Below are positions 45,761 through 54,866 of a stretch of 64,000 bases of DNA, in pieces (the stretch's first letter is position 1; every line of letters starts with the position of its first letter). The stretch spans positions 310,001-374,000 of the forward strand of contig NZ_PGTC01000017.1 in the NCBI RefSeq assembly GCF_002786295.1, written 5' to 3'. Both the position numbers and the translations under genes were made by a program. A model generated the notes under the pieces. That model ran no database searches. It saw only the letters and a list, made by a program, of their open reading frames with translations, and was not told the origin of the DNA. The DNA comes from Pseudooceanicola marinus. GTDB lineage: Bacteria > Pseudomonadota > Alphaproteobacteria > Rhodobacterales > Rhodobacteraceae.

Positions 45761-46201
45761 ATGCAAGACGACATGCCCCTTCCCCCCGCCCCGCCCGAGG
45801 CCCTGCTGGAAACTGCGCTTTACGCAGAGGACCTCGAAACCACCGCCCGCTTCTACGCCGATGTGCTGGGCCTGCCCGAGATTGCCCGGGTCGAGGACCG
45901 GCATGTCTTCTTCCGCGTGGGAAACATGGTGCTGCTGCTGTTCCAGCCGCTGGCCACCGCCGCCGGGGGCAGCAACCCCGAACTGCCGGTGCCGCCCCAT
46001 GGCTGCCGCGGTGAGGGGCACCTGTGCTTTTCCGCCTCCGCCGCCGAGATCCACGCCTGGCAGGAGCGGCTGGAAGCCGCGGGTGTGCCGGTGGAGGCCG
46101 ATTTCCACTGGCCGAACGGCGCCCGGTCGATCTATTTCCGCGATCCGGCGGGCAATTCGCTGGAGTTTGCCGAGCCGCGCCTGTGGTTCGACGAGGTCTG
46201 A
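45761..46201 (+). CDS. VOC (glyoxalase/dioxygenase fold) family protein
   Basis: The 146-residue protein has the vicinal-oxygen-chelate fold: LETALYAEDLETTARFYADVLGLPE, HVFFRVGNMVLLLFQP, GHLCFSASAAEIHAWQERLEAAGV, and a C-terminal YFRDPAGNSLEFAEPRLW with the metal-ligand Glu. The first ligand position (usually His near the N-terminus) is occupied by ALYAED, so catalytic competence is unclear. The substrate is unknown; glyoxalase, fosfomycin-resistance-like and dioxygenase relatives all share this fold. ATG at 45761 begins MQDDMPLPP. Confidence 0.85.
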   Translation: MQDDMPLPPAPPEALLETALYAEDLETTARFYADVLGLPEIARVEDRHVFFRVGNMVLLLFQPLATAAGGSNPELPVPPHGCRGEGHLCFSASAAEIHAWQERLEAAGVPVEADFHWPNGARSIYFRDPAGNSLEFAEPRLWFDEV

Positions 46202-46264
46202 GATGGCGCCGGGGCGGATCCCCCGCCCCGCGCCCCGGTCAGGACACCTGTCAGGACCGAAGGA

Positions 46265-46930
46265 TCAGAACCCGCACTTGTCGCGCATGAAGGCCAGGGC
46301 TACGGACAGCCCGTCGGGGGCGATGCCATGTGCGGTGCCTTCCATGATATGGGCAAAGACCTCGCGGAACTTCGCCTCCTGCAGGGCCTCGGCGGCCAGC
46401 GGCAGGGATTGCGGCGGCACCACGTCGTCCTGATCGCCATGCACCAGCAGCACCGGCATCCGCGACACGGTCTCATCCGCCAGCAGCTCGGGGTTCAGGA
46501 TCCGGCCGGAGAAACCGACGACGCCCGCCACCGGATCTTCGCGCCGGGGCGCCACATGCAGGGCCATCATCGTGCCCTGGGAGAAGCCGAAGAGGCAGAC
46601 CTGTTCCGGCATCAGGTCCTCATCCACCATCAGCGCATCGAGGAAGGCGTTCAGGTCATCGACCGAGGCCATCATCGAGCGTTCCGCTTCCTCGTCAGAC
46701 GAGCCGTCCATCCAGGGGATCGGGAACCACTGGAAACCGCCGGGGTTCACCGCCATCTCCTCGGGGGCATCGGGCGCCACGAACAACGTATCGGGCAGAT
46801 GTTCCGACAGCGGATCGGCCAGCCCCAGCACATCGGCGCCGTTGGCGCCATAGCCGTGCAGGAACACCACCGCAGAGCGTGTATCCCCCGAGAGCGGCGC
46901 GCGCCGCTCGGCATTCAGAACCCGTGTCAT
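46265..46930 (-). CDS. phospholipase/carboxylesterase-type alpha/beta hydrolase
   Basis: The 221-residue protein is a small serine esterase of the YpfH/carboxylesterase-2 type. Features are VVFLHGYGANGADVLGLADPL near the start, the nucleophile in LFGFSQGTMMALH, Asp in LVHGDQDDVVP and His in EGTAHGIAPDG. No signal peptide is present, so it is cytoplasmic. Its start overlaps the stop of the DNA glycosylase gene by four bases (ATGA at 46927-46930 on the minus strand), so the two are cotranscribed and translationally coupled. Confidence 0.9.
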   Translation of the reverse strand: MTRVLNAERRAPLSGDTRSAVVFLHGYGANGADVLGLADPLSEHLPDTLFVAPDAPEEMAVNPGGFQWFPIPWMDGSSDEEAERSMMASVDDLNAFLDALMVDEDLMPEQVCLFGFSQGTMMALHVAPRREDPVAGVVGFSGRILNPELLADETVSRMPVLLVHGDQDDVVPPQSLPLAAEALQEAKFREVFAHIMEGTAHGIAPDGLSVALAFMRDKCGF

Positions 46931-47553
46931 GTGACCCCTTCCCGTTTCTTCTCTCGCGCGTAGTGGCTCCACAGGAGCCTGGCGGCAACTCCGCGCCAGG
47001 GTGCCCAGGGGGCGGCCCGCGCGCGCAACGCGGCCTCCGTCGGCCGCTCGGACAATCCGTAGAGGAGGCGCGTGGCCTCCTGCAAGGCCAGATCGCCCGC
47101 CGGGATCAGATCGGCACGGCCAAGCGCCGTGGTGCCATAGATCTCCGCCGTCCAGCGCCCGATGCCCGGCAGGGCCACCAGCCGGTCGATCAGCGCCGGG
47201 TCGTCCAGCGCGTCCAGCCCGTCGAAGTCGATGCCGGCCCCCGCCAGGGCCACGGCATAGCGGATCTTGGGCCGCGACAGCCCGCAGGCGCGCAGCCCCT
47301 CCTCCCCCGCGGCCAGGATCGGGGTCGGGTCGGTCAGCCCGGCCGTCTCCAGCCGTGCCCAGATCGCGGCGGCCGAGGCGGTCGAGACCTGTTGCCCGAC
47401 GATGGCCAGCAAGAGCGTGGCAAAGCCCGGTGGCCGGCGTCGCAGGGGTGGCAGCGGGCCGCTGGCGGCGACCAGCGCCAGCCCCTCGTCGCGCGCCGCC
47501 AGCCAGGCCACGCCGCGCGCCAGCACCTCTTCGCTTTCCAGGATCTCGGCCAT
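46927..47553 (-). CDS. DNA-3-methyladenine glycosylase (AlkA-type, HhH-GPD)
   Basis: The 208-residue protein belongs to the HhH-GPD base-excision repair family and removes alkylated purines. The helix-hairpin-helix is seen in LVALPGIGRWTAEIYGTTAL, followed by the catalytic Asp in LIPAGDLALQ, and LLLAIVGQQVSTASAAAIWARL forms the conserved N-terminal helix. At about 210 residues it lacks the AlkA N-terminal beta domain, like many alphaproteobacterial forms. The ATG at 47551-47553 has GGAGAGGTGAC upstream. It is coupled to a downstream esterase gene. Confidence 0.92.
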   Translation of the reverse strand: MAEILESEEVLARGVAWLAARDEGLALVAASGPLPPLRRRPPGFATLLLAIVGQQVSTASAAAIWARLETAGLTDPTPILAAGEEGLRACGLSRPKIRYAVALAGAGIDFDGLDALDDPALIDRLVALPGIGRWTAEIYGTTALGRADLIPAGDLALQEATRLLYGLSERPTEAALRARAAPWAPWRGVAARLLWSHYAREKKREGVT

Positions 47554-47597
47554 GTCACCTCTCCGTTCGCAGCGCAGCATAGGCGTCTGCCGGAGGA

Positions 47598-47665
47598 GGA
47601 AAAGGGGGGCTCTGCCCCCGCCGCCGGAGGGCGACTCCCCCGGAGTATTTCCCGCAAAGAGAAGA
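47598..47665. repeat. intergenic repeat element, copy d
   Basis: GGGGGGCTCTGCCCCCGCCG (from about 47604) precedes the core CCCCCGGAGTATTTCCCGCAAAG (47637-47659). The arrangement of G-rich inverted repeat followed by GAGTATTT is the fullest copy in the window. The rest of 47554-47879 contains GC-rich sequence without a recognised signal before cobA. Confidence 0.6.
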
Positions 47666-47879
47666 CCTGAACACGGCGCGATGCCCTCGGCAGTGCGCCC
47701 GGGGCGCTGCCTGGCGCCGCGCGATGGCGGCCTGCGGCGGGGGATGGGTGCGGAACGATGTTTGGGTCCGCGGGCGCGGCATGGAACGCCGGTTCGGGGC
47801 GCCAATGGGCGCGCGCGACGGGGTTCTTATTGCGGCGCCCCCCTAGGCCGGTGCCCGGGCGCGCGCGTATATTGGGCGC

Positions 47880-48722
47880 ATGAAAGACATCGCGCTCCCT
47901 CCCTCGAACTGGCCTGACATGGAACCCGGATGGGTCTGGCTCTGCGGCGCCGGCCCCGGTGATCCCGGGCTGCTGACCCTGCATGCGCTGAACGCGCTGC
48001 GCCAGGCCGACGTGGTGGTCTACGACGCGCTGGTCAGCCCCGAGATCCTCGACTGGGCGATGAACGCCGAGCTGGTCTACGCCGGCAAGCGCGGTGGCAA
48101 GCCCTCGGCCAAGCAGCAGGACATCTCGCTGAAGCTGGTCGAACTGGCCAAGGCCGGCAAGAGGGTGCTGCGACTGAAGGGGGGCGATCCCTTCGTCTTC
48201 GGGCGCGGCGGGGAAGAGGCGCAGACGCTGCTGGCCCATGGGGTCAACTTCCGCATCGTGCCGGGCATCAGCGCGGGCATCGGCGGGCTGGCCTATGCGG
48301 GCATTCCCGTCACGCACCGCGACGTGAACCAGTCGGTGACCTTCGTCACCGGACATGACCACACCGGCCAGGCGCCCGGCTCGCTGAACTGGCGGGCGCT
48401 GGCGGAAGGCGCGCAGGTTCTGGTGATCTACATGGGCATGAAGCACGCCCGCCATATCGCCAACGAGTTGATGGCAGCGGGCCGCCCGGGTGATACGCCG
48501 GCCGCCGTGGTCTGCAACGCAACCACACCGGACCAGCAGGTGCTGGAAACCACGCTGGCGCATCTGGCCGACGACATCGAGGCTTCGGACCTGCAGCCGC
48601 CGGCGATCCTGTGCATCGGCCACAACGTGAAGATGCGCGAAGCGCTGGACTGGCAGGCCCTGGCCGAAGGCGCCGCGCCGCGCTCGCTGGACCCGCTGGG
48701 AGTCAAGGCCCAAGGCGCCTGA
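47880..48722 (+). CDS. cobA: uroporphyrinogen-III C-methyltransferase
   Basis: SUMT adds two methyl groups from SAM to uroporphyrinogen III to give precorrin-2, the branch point to cobalamin and siroheme. The 280-residue protein has VWLCGAGPGDPGLLTLHALNAL (SAM-binding P-loop-like motif), VVYDALVSPEIL, LRLKGGDPFVFGRGGEEA and VPGISAGIGGLAYAGIPVTHR, all diagnostic. It stands alone rather than in a cob or cys operon here. The ATG is at 47880; no strong ribosome site is visible. Confidence 0.95.
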   Translation: MKDIALPPSNWPDMEPGWVWLCGAGPGDPGLLTLHALNALRQADVVVYDALVSPEILDWAMNAELVYAGKRGGKPSAKQQDISLKLVELAKAGKRVLRLKGGDPFVFGRGGEEAQTLLAHGVNFRIVPGISAGIGGLAYAGIPVTHRDVNQSVTFVTGHDHTGQAPGSLNWRALAEGAQVLVIYMGMKHARHIANELMAAGRPGDTPAAVVCNATTPDQQVLETTLAHLADDIEASDLQPPAILCIGHNVKMREALDWQALAEGAAPRSLDPLGVKAQGA

Positions 48723-48885
48723 TCCGGACCCGCTTTGGCGGTTCCCTTGGGCGCATCAAGGGGCGGGCACGGGCGACGCAGCACTATAGCGGCCGCGCGC
48801 CGCACACAATCATCCACACGATCCCGCATGGCCCGCGTCATGCTGGCACTTGCCGCACGCGCAAAGCCGGGCTACGGCTTCGTTC

Positions 48886-50124
48886 ATGACCGAAACGACA
48901 TACTCCCCCGATACCGATGCCCGCGCCCGCCGCAACGTGGTGGTGCTGGTGGCGGCCCAGGCGATCCTGGGTGCGCAGATGCCGATGATCTTCACCATCG
49001 GGGGGCTGGCCGGGCAGAGCCTGGCGCCCAACCCGTGCCTGGCGACCATGCCGATCTCGATGATCGTGCTGGGGTCCATGCTGTCGGCCACGCCGATGTC
49101 GGCGCTGATGCAGAAACGCGGGCGCCGTTTCGGCTTCTCGGTTGGCACGGTCTTTGGCGCCCTGGGCGCGTTGGTCGCGGCCTTCGGGTTGTTCCAACAG
49201 AGCTTCGTCATCTTCCTGCTGGGCTCGCTGCTGACCGGCACCTACATGTCGACGCAGGGCTTCTTCCGCTTCGCCGCCTCCGACACCGCCAGCCCGGAGT
49301 TTCAGCCCAAGGCGATCTCCTACGTCATGGCGGGCGGGCTGCTGGCGGCGCTGATCGGGCCACAACTGGGCAAGCTGACCAATGACGCGCTGATCGTGCC
49401 CTTCATGGGCACCTACCTACTGGTCATGGGCCTGAACCTGCTGGGGCCGGTCCTTTTCAGCTTCCTCGACATTCCGCGCCCCGAGGCGCATCCCCCCGGC
49501 ACCGCCGCCCCTGCCCCGGGCCGCAGCCGGTGGGAGCTGATCACCACGCCGCGCATACTGGTGGCGGTGATCTGTGCCATGGTCTCCTACGCGCTGATGA
49601 ACCTGGTGATGACCTCCACCCCGCTGGCCGTGGTCGGCTGCGGATTTGAGACGACCAATGCCGCCGACGTGGTCAGCGCCCACGTGCTGGCGATGTATGT
49701 GCCCAGTTTCTTCACCGGCCACGTGATCGCCCGCTTCGGCGTGGAAAAGGTCGTGGGCGCCGGGCTGGTGATCCTGGCCGCCGCAGGGGCCGTCGCCCTT
49801 CAGGGCGTACAGCTGGAGAACTTCTTCGGCGCGCTGATCCTGCTGGGCGTCGGCTGGAACTTCGGTTTCATCGGGGCGACGACGATGCTGGCGCAAAGCC
49901 ACACGAAGGAAGAGCGCGGCCGGATGCAGGGCCTCAACGACCTGATCGTCTTCGGCGGGGTCACCGCGGCCTCCTTCGCCTCGGGCGGGCTGATGAACTG
50001 CTCCGGTGCCTCGGCCCAGGCCGGGTGGAGCGCGGTCAACCTGGCCATGGCCCCGCTTCTGGCGCTTGCCGGTGGCGCGCTGATCTGGCTGGTGCTACGA
50101 CCAAAGGATGACGCGGATGCCTGA
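48886..50124 (+). CDS. MFS transporter
   Basis: The 412-residue protein has about 12 hydrophobic segments, with MQKRGRRFGFSVGTVFGALGALVA as the helix 2-3 loop and following span, and a cytoplasmic central loop (about 195-215, Pro/Ala-rich). SHTKEERGRMQGLNDLIVFGGVTAAS near the C-terminal half is typical of a branch of uncharacterised MFS proteins. The substrate is unknown. The ATG at 48886 (MTETTYSPD) is favoured over an in-frame ATG at 48850. cutA follows 38 bp downstream and may be cotranscribed. Confidence 0.86.
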   Translation: MTETTYSPDTDARARRNVVVLVAAQAILGAQMPMIFTIGGLAGQSLAPNPCLATMPISMIVLGSMLSATPMSALMQKRGRRFGFSVGTVFGALGALVAAFGLFQQSFVIFLLGSLLTGTYMSTQGFFRFAASDTASPEFQPKAISYVMAGGLLAALIGPQLGKLTNDALIVPFMGTYLLVMGLNLLGPVLFSFLDIPRPEAHPPGTAAPAPGRSRWELITTPRILVAVICAMVSYALMNLVMTSTPLAVVGCGFETTNAADVVSAHVLAMYVPSFFTGHVIARFGVEKVVGAGLVILAAAGAVALQGVQLENFFGALILLGVGWNFGFIGATTMLAQSHTKEERGRMQGLNDLIVFGGVTAASFASGGLMNCSGASAQAGWSAVNLAMAPLLALAGGALIWLVLRPKDDADA

Positions 50125-50162
50125 GCGCCCCGCCCCAGCCCGAGCCCTGCGAGGAGGACCGG

Positions 50163-50477
50163 ATGATCCTTGAGGTTGAAACACTCTGTCCCGCCCGCGG
50201 CGTGGCCGACCGGATCGCCGCGCATCTGCTGGAGTCGCGGCTGATCGCCTGCGCCAACCGCTCGCGCACCGTGGTCAGCCTCTATCGCTGGGAAGGCGAG
50301 GTCCGTGCGGAGGAGGAATATTCCCTGCGCGTGAAGACCCGGATCGAGCTGGCCGAAGCGGTCGAGGCGGCGATCCTTGAATTGCATCCCTACGAGCTGC
50401 CCGCGGTGCTGCGCCATGAGGTGCAGGCCAACGCGGGCTATGAGGCCTGGGTCATCGCGGAGACGCGCGAGGCCTGA
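50163..50477 (+). CDS. cutA: divalent-cation tolerance protein CutA
   Basis: The 104-residue protein has the CutA1 trimeric ferredoxin-like signature: ESRLIACANRSRTVVSLYRWEGEV, EEYSLRVKTRIE and LHPYELPAVLRHEV. CutA is linked to copper tolerance in E. coli, but its biochemical role is unsettled. The usual N in ACVN is retained (ACAN). The ATG at 50163 has GCGAGGAGGACCGG upstream. Confidence 0.92.
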   Translation: MILEVETLCPARGVADRIAAHLLESRLIACANRSRTVVSLYRWEGEVRAEEEYSLRVKTRIELAEAVEAAILELHPYELPAVLRHEVQANAGYEAWVIAETREA

Positions 50478-50499
50478 CAGGCCGCCGTGCCGCCCGGGA

Positions 50500-51297
50500 T
50501 CACCAGCGGCCGAGGCTGGCCCGCAGCAGGCCCAGCCGGGTCGCCAGCGGCGCCGGATCGAGCGCCGCTTGTTTCACCCGAGCCGGTTCCTTGCGCGCCA
50601 GTTTCAGCACCATCGCCGCCTCGGGGGCGAGGAACAGCAGCGGCGCCGCCGCCTTGCCGACCGCCCCCCGCTGCGCCCGCGCGGCAGCCAGCCGCGTCAG
50701 GGCTTCGTCCGCCAGATCGCGCACCGTGCTTTCGCGCCCGTCGGGCAACGGCATCCGCTGCGCGTTTTCCAGCGCCGGGATGGCGCGGAACCAGGCGGCC
50801 AGGCCCAGGGCAAAGCCCGCGTCGGCGGCCACGGCCTCGGGCAGATCACCGCCCAGCATGCCAGCGCCCGCCCGCAGAAGACCGGCAGAGGTCGCATCCA
50901 GGTAGCGGCGGAAATGGGCGTCATCCTCGAAGGGTTCCTTCCAGATGTCCCAGCGACGCGCCTCGATCAGCCCGTCCAGAATCCCGGCTCCCGCCGGCGT
51001 GAGGTAGTGCGACAGGGGCGTGACCACCTCATGCCGCCGGATGCCCTCGCCCTTGCCGATCTCCTCCAGCGCGTCGCGCCACCACTGCAGGCGCATCTCG
51101 GCGATCATCGGCTCCTGCGTGACCCAGGGGGCGCGGCTGACCTCGATGTTGAAGGCGTAGAGCGCGAAAAGCGCCGGGCGGGCGGACACCGGCGCGGCCA
51201 TGGTGGCGCGGAAGCGGGGCACGTCACCGCGTTCCACCAGTTCGGCACAGGCGGTCAGGTCGTCGGACCAGGGGGCGTCGGGGGAGGAAGAGGTCAC
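50500..51297 (-). CDS. squalene/phytoene synthase-family protein (NDUFAF6-like)
   Basis: The 265-residue protein has the squalene/phytoene synthase fold (ALFALYAFNIEVSRAPWVTQEPMIAEMRLQWWRDALEEI, LLRAGAGMLGG, GLAAWFRAIPALENAQRMPLP) but both aspartate-rich catalytic motifs are missing: the first DxxxD position reads FNIEVSRA and the second AIPALENAQ. This matches NDUFAF6-type members, which in mitochondria act in complex I assembly rather than prenyl coupling. No carotenoid genes are adjacent. A role in respiratory complex assembly is inferred from family resemblance. Confidence 0.82.
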   Translation of the reverse strand: MTSSSPDAPWSDDLTACAELVERGDVPRFRATMAAPVSARPALFALYAFNIEVSRAPWVTQEPMIAEMRLQWWRDALEEIGKGEGIRRHEVVTPLSHYLTPAGAGILDGLIEARRWDIWKEPFEDDAHFRRYLDATSAGLLRAGAGMLGGDLPEAVAADAGFALGLAAWFRAIPALENAQRMPLPDGRESTVRDLADEALTRLAAARAQRGAVGKAAAPLLFLAPEAAMVLKLARKEPARVKQAALDPAPLATRLGLLRASLGRW

Positions 51298-51422
51298 GGG
51301 CGGTCTCCGGTCAGGCGGGCGGCGGCGCAGGGGAGTCGGGGCGCGCGCGCCGCGTTGCGGCGGGAGGTATCAGAGCGGCAGGCGGCTGCCCAGCCCCCTG
51401 CCCCCCTGTCCGCCCGGACGGG

Positions 51423-53051
51423 TTATTCCCCGGCCAGTGCCTGCGCCGGCGGCACCTGCATCAGCCGCCAGGTGACGGCATCGACCAGCGCCTCGAAACT
51501 GGCGTCGACTATGTTGGCCGAAACGCCCACGGTGGACCAGCGGCGCCCCTCGCCATCCTCGCTGTCGATGATGACGCGGGTGACGGCCTCGGTGCCGCCT
51601 TGGGTGATGCGCACCTTGAAGTCGACCAGCCGCATGTCGTCGATCTGGCACTGGTACTTGCCCAGGTCCTTGGCCAGCGCCGTCCACAGCGCGTTGACCG
51701 GACCCTGGTCGTTGCCGGCCTCGTCCAGGCTTTCCGACACCGACAGGATCTTCTGCCCGTCCACGATGGTGGCCACCACCGCCTCCGACACGGTCACCAC
51801 CTCGCCGCGGGCGTTGCGGCGCCGTTCTATGCTGACCCGGTAGCGATCAACCTCGAAGAAGGCGGGCAACTGCCCCAGCACCTTGCGCGCCAGAAGTTCG
51901 AAACTCGCCTGAGCGCTGTCGTAGGTATAGCCGCGATCCTCCCGCGCCTTCACCTCGGACAGCATCTCGCCCAGGGCCGGGTTGCCCTTTTCCACGGTGA
52001 TCCCCGTCTCCTCCAACCGGCGGCGCAGGTTCGACTGCCCGGCCTGGTTGGACATGGGGATGATGCGCTCGTTGCCGACCACCGCAGGATCCACGTGTTC
52101 GTAGGTCGAGGGATCTTTCAGGATCGCGCTGGCGTGCAGGCCGGCCTTGTGGGCGAAGGCCGAGGCGCCGACGAAGGGCGCCTGTTTCACCGGCACGCGG
52201 TTCAGAATGTCATCCAGCTGGCGCGAGATCGGGGTGAGGTTCACCAGCGCCTCGGGGTTCACGCCCGTTTCGTAGGTCGAGGCATAGGGTTCTTTCAGCA
52301 GCAGCGTCGGGATCAGCGTCACCAGGTTGGCATTGCCGCAGCGTTCGCCCAGCCCGTTCAGCGTGCCCTGGATCTGGCGCACCCCCGCATCCACCGCTGC
52401 CAGGCTACCCGCCACCGCATTGGCCGTGTCGTTGTGGGTGTGGATGCCCAGCCGGTCGCCCGGCGCGCCGGAGGCGATGACATCGCGCACGATATCCCCG
52501 ATCTCGACCGGCAGCGTCCCGCCGTTGGTGTCGCACAACACCACCCAGCGGGCGCCCGCGTTCAGCGCCGCATGGACACATTCCAGCGCATATTCCCGGT
52601 TGGCCTTCCAGCCGTCGAAGAAATGCTCGGCGTCGAACAGCGCCTCACGGCCCTCGGCCACCATATGCGCAACGGAGCGGGAGATGTTGTCGAGGTTCTC
52701 CTCCAGCGTGATACCGAGCGCGGTGGAGACGTGGAAATCGTGGGTCTTGCCCACCAGGCAGACGGCAGGCGTCCGGGCGTTCATCACGGCGGCCAGCACG
52801 TCGTCGTTTTCCGCCGAGACGCCCGCGCGCTTGGTCATGCCGAAGGCGGTCATGGTGACGCGGGTTTCGGGGGCGGCCTCGAAGAAGGCGCTGTCGGTCG
52901 GGTTGGCCCCGGGCCAGCCACCCTCAATGTAGTCGACGCCGAGCTCGTCCAGCATCTCGGCGATGCGGATCTTCTCGGGGGTGGAGAACTGCACCCCTTG
53001 CGTTTGCTGCCCGTCGCGCAGCGTCGTGTCGTAGAGATAGAGACGTTCCAT
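51423..53051 (-). CDS. cimA: (R)-citramalate synthase
   Basis: CimA condenses pyruvate and acetyl-CoA to citramalate, starting the threonine-independent route to isoleucine; related enzymes act on other 2-oxo acids. The 542-residue protein has the HMG-CoA-lyase-like barrel (MERLYLYDTTLRDGQQTQGVQFS, DYIEGGWPGANPTD, VLCDTNGGTLP, GIHTHNDTANAVA) and the C-terminal LeuA-type allosteric dimer domain (about 400-535), where isoleucine feedback usually acts. The ATG at 53049-53051 has GGAGGAGGGCTCTG upstream. Confidence 0.92.
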   Translation of the reverse strand: MERLYLYDTTLRDGQQTQGVQFSTPEKIRIAEMLDELGVDYIEGGWPGANPTDSAFFEAAPETRVTMTAFGMTKRAGVSAENDDVLAAVMNARTPAVCLVGKTHDFHVSTALGITLEENLDNISRSVAHMVAEGREALFDAEHFFDGWKANREYALECVHAALNAGARWVVLCDTNGGTLPVEIGDIVRDVIASGAPGDRLGIHTHNDTANAVAGSLAAVDAGVRQIQGTLNGLGERCGNANLVTLIPTLLLKEPYASTYETGVNPEALVNLTPISRQLDDILNRVPVKQAPFVGASAFAHKAGLHASAILKDPSTYEHVDPAVVGNERIIPMSNQAGQSNLRRRLEETGITVEKGNPALGEMLSEVKAREDRGYTYDSAQASFELLARKVLGQLPAFFEVDRYRVSIERRRNARGEVVTVSEAVVATIVDGQKILSVSESLDEAGNDQGPVNALWTALAKDLGKYQCQIDDMRLVDFKVRITQGGTEAVTRVIIDSEDGEGRRWSTVGVSANIVDASFEALVDAVTWRLMQVPPAQALAGE

Positions 53052-53084
53052 CAGAGCCCTCCTCCGGCCCGTTGGCGAGCGAGG

Positions 53085-53200
53085 CTCGGGTATTTTTGGG
53101 ATCTGCGGTCAGGTTTAGAAGAACCGACCGGGTCGCGCAGCGGCCCGGTCAGCCCCCGGCCGCCCCCCCGGGCGGGGGCTTTCGCCCCCCCCCGCGGCCG
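53085..53200. repeat. intergenic repeat element, copy e (degenerate)
   Basis: GCTCGGGTATTTTTGGGATC (53084-53103) resembles the repeat core, with long G/C runs and a hairpin GGGGGCGAAAGCCCCC-like structure at 53173-53192 on the minus strand. The latter lies about 40 bp past the cysS stop and may serve as its terminator. Confidence 0.4.
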
Positions 53201-53229
53201 GGAACTGACCTCTGAAAAGAGAGAAACAG

Positions 53230-54768
53230 TCAATTCTCCGCCTCCAGCGTTCGACGCCAAGACTGAACCTTCTCTGCCACCCGAACAAAGCCACTGTTCG
53301 AGGGATTACCTACGAGCATTTCAGCTTCAGTATGAGAAACGACCACGCCCGCAGGCGGCACATCGGAAAATTGCATCAGCGTTGCTGGGTCAGCATCCCA
53401 AGATGCGCCATCTTTCGTATCTTGAATATTTATACCCATTGCCTTCAGGTCATTCCGAGCGAGATCGCATTTCTCAAACAGGGCCTTAGCCCTTACCTTT
53501 TCATCGTCTGTCCCCTTGATAAGTTGGCGTGCCGCGCTCTGCAGCGCAGCCCTAGCTTCAAGGAACTTTGCCATCTCCGTCTCGATCGAACTCAGGTCCG
53601 GCGCCTCGGCCCAGGCCCCCAGCTCCTCCGTCAGCAGCCCGAGGAACTGCGCCGAGGCCTTCAGCCCCGCCGCATCGCCTGCGCTCGCCAGTTTGTGCAG
53701 CTCGGCCACGGCGCCGGCGGTGTTCAGGTCATCGGACAGCGCATTCACGACAGCCTCCGACACCTCTCCGGCCTCGACGCCTGCAACCAGACCGCGCCAC
53801 TTGCGCAAGGTGGCCTCCGCCTCGGCGCGCTTCTTCTCCGTCCAGTCCATCGGCTTGCCGTAGTGCGTCCCGAGGAACACCATGCGGATCACCTCCCCCG
53901 GCACGCCCTGATCCAGCAGATCCCGCACGGTGAAGAAGTTGCCCAGCGACTTGGACATCTTCTTGCCCTCGACCTGCAGCATCTCGTTGTGCAGCCAGTA
54001 GTTGGCGAACTTGCCCTTCGGGTGGGCGCAGCAGCTCTGGGCGATCTCGTTCTCGTGGTGCGGGAACTGCAGGTCGATACCGCCGCCATGGATGTCGAAA
54101 CTTTCCCCCAGAAGCTCATAGCTCATGGCGGAGCATTCGATGTGCCAGCCCGGACGCCCCCGGCCCCAGGGGCTGGCCCAGCCCGGCGTGCCCTCGTCCG
54201 AGGGTTTCCACAGCACGAAATCCATCGGATCGCGCTTGTAGGGCGCGACCTCGACCCGGGCACCGGCGATCATGTCCTCGACCGTGCGGCCCGACAGCGC
54301 GCCGTAGGCCTTGTAGCTGTCGACGGAGAAGAGCACGTGGCCCTCGGCGGCATAGGCGTGACCCTGGGCGATCAGCATCTCTATCATGGCGATCATCTGG
54401 TCGATGTATTCGGTCGCGCGCGGCTCATGGGTAGGGCGCAGGGTGCCAAGCGCCTCCATGTCCTCGTGATACCAGGCGATGGTCTCATCGGTGATGTCGC
54501 GGATCTTGCGGCCCGTGGCCTCGGCCTTGGCGTTGATCTTGTCGTCGACGTCGGTGAAGTTGCGCACATAGGTCACATGCTCGGGTCCGTAGACATGGCG
54601 CAGCAGGCGATAGAGCGTGTCGAAGACCACCACGGGGCGGGCGTTGCCCAGGTGGGCGCGGTCGTAGACCGTGGGGCCACAGACATACATCCGGACGTCT
54701 TCGGGGGTGATCGGCTCGAAGACTTCCTTCTTGCGCGTCTTCGAATTGTGCAGCCTGATCTCGACCAT
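53230..54768 (-). CDS. cysS: cysteine--tRNA ligase
   Basis: CysRS charges tRNA-Cys. The 512-residue protein has the zinc/Cys site YVCGPTVYD, the HIGH-equivalent [18 protein letters not shown] with zinc ligands, [17 protein letters not shown], and KMSKSLGNF. It is longer than many relatives (about 460-500): after [12 protein letters not shown] there is an extra tail of about 45 residues, and the DNA from roughly 53230 to 53560 is noticeably less GC-rich than the rest of the gene, suggesting recombination or an acquired tail. A 15-codon peptide with two Cys codons lies 98 bp upstream and may control expression. Confidence 0.95.
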   Translation of the reverse strand: MVEIRLHNSKTRKKEVFEPITPEDVRMYVCGPTVYDRAHLGNARPVVVFDTLYRLLRHVYGPEHVTYVRNFTDVDDKINAKAEATGRKIRDITDETIAWYHEDMEALGTLRPTHEPRATEYIDQMIAMIEMLIAQGHAYAAEGHVLFSVDSYKAYGALSGRTVEDMIAGARVEVAPYKRDPMDFVLWKPSDEGTPGWASPWGRGRPGWHIECSAMSYELLGESFDIHGGGIDLQFPHHENEIAQSCCAHPKGKFANYWLHNEMLQVEGKKMSKSLGNFFTVRDLLDQGVPGEVIRMVFLGTHYGKPMDWTEKKRAEAEATLRKWRGLVAGVEAGEVSEAVVNALSDDLNTAGAVAELHKLASAGDAAGLKASAQFLGLLTEELGAWAEAPDLSSIETEMAKFLEARAALQSAARQLIKGTDDEKVRAKALFEKCDLARNDLKAMGINIQDTKDGASWDADPATLMQFSDVPPAGVVVSHTEAEMLVGNPSNSGFVRVAEKVQSWRRTLEAEN

Positions 54769-54804
54769 GTCTCGCTCCTCGACGGTCCCGTGATGGGGTT
54801 TGCC

Positions 54805-54857
54805 CGCGGGCGGCTTATCAGGATGTTCCGGATCAGGAAACGAGGAAGCGGCCCGCG
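54805..54857 (-). promoter_or_regulatory. possible attenuator hairpin between leader peptide and cysS
   Basis: CGCGGGC (minus strand, 54857-54851) can pair with GCCCGCG (54811-54805), and within the loop TTCC/GGAA segments allow an alternative small hairpin. The first arm starts 10 nt after the leader stop codon, where a ribosome stalled at the final Cys codon would cover it. No T run follows, so control at translation initiation or by Rho is more likely than intrinsic termination. Confidence 0.35.
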
Positions 54858-54866
54858 AGAGAATTC

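Noticed and set aside
50500-51297. A phytoene/squalene synthase for carotenoid or hopanoid synthesis.
   Set aside because: Both aspartate-rich catalytic motifs are absent and no other pathway genes are adjacent; the NDUFAF6-like assignment fits better.
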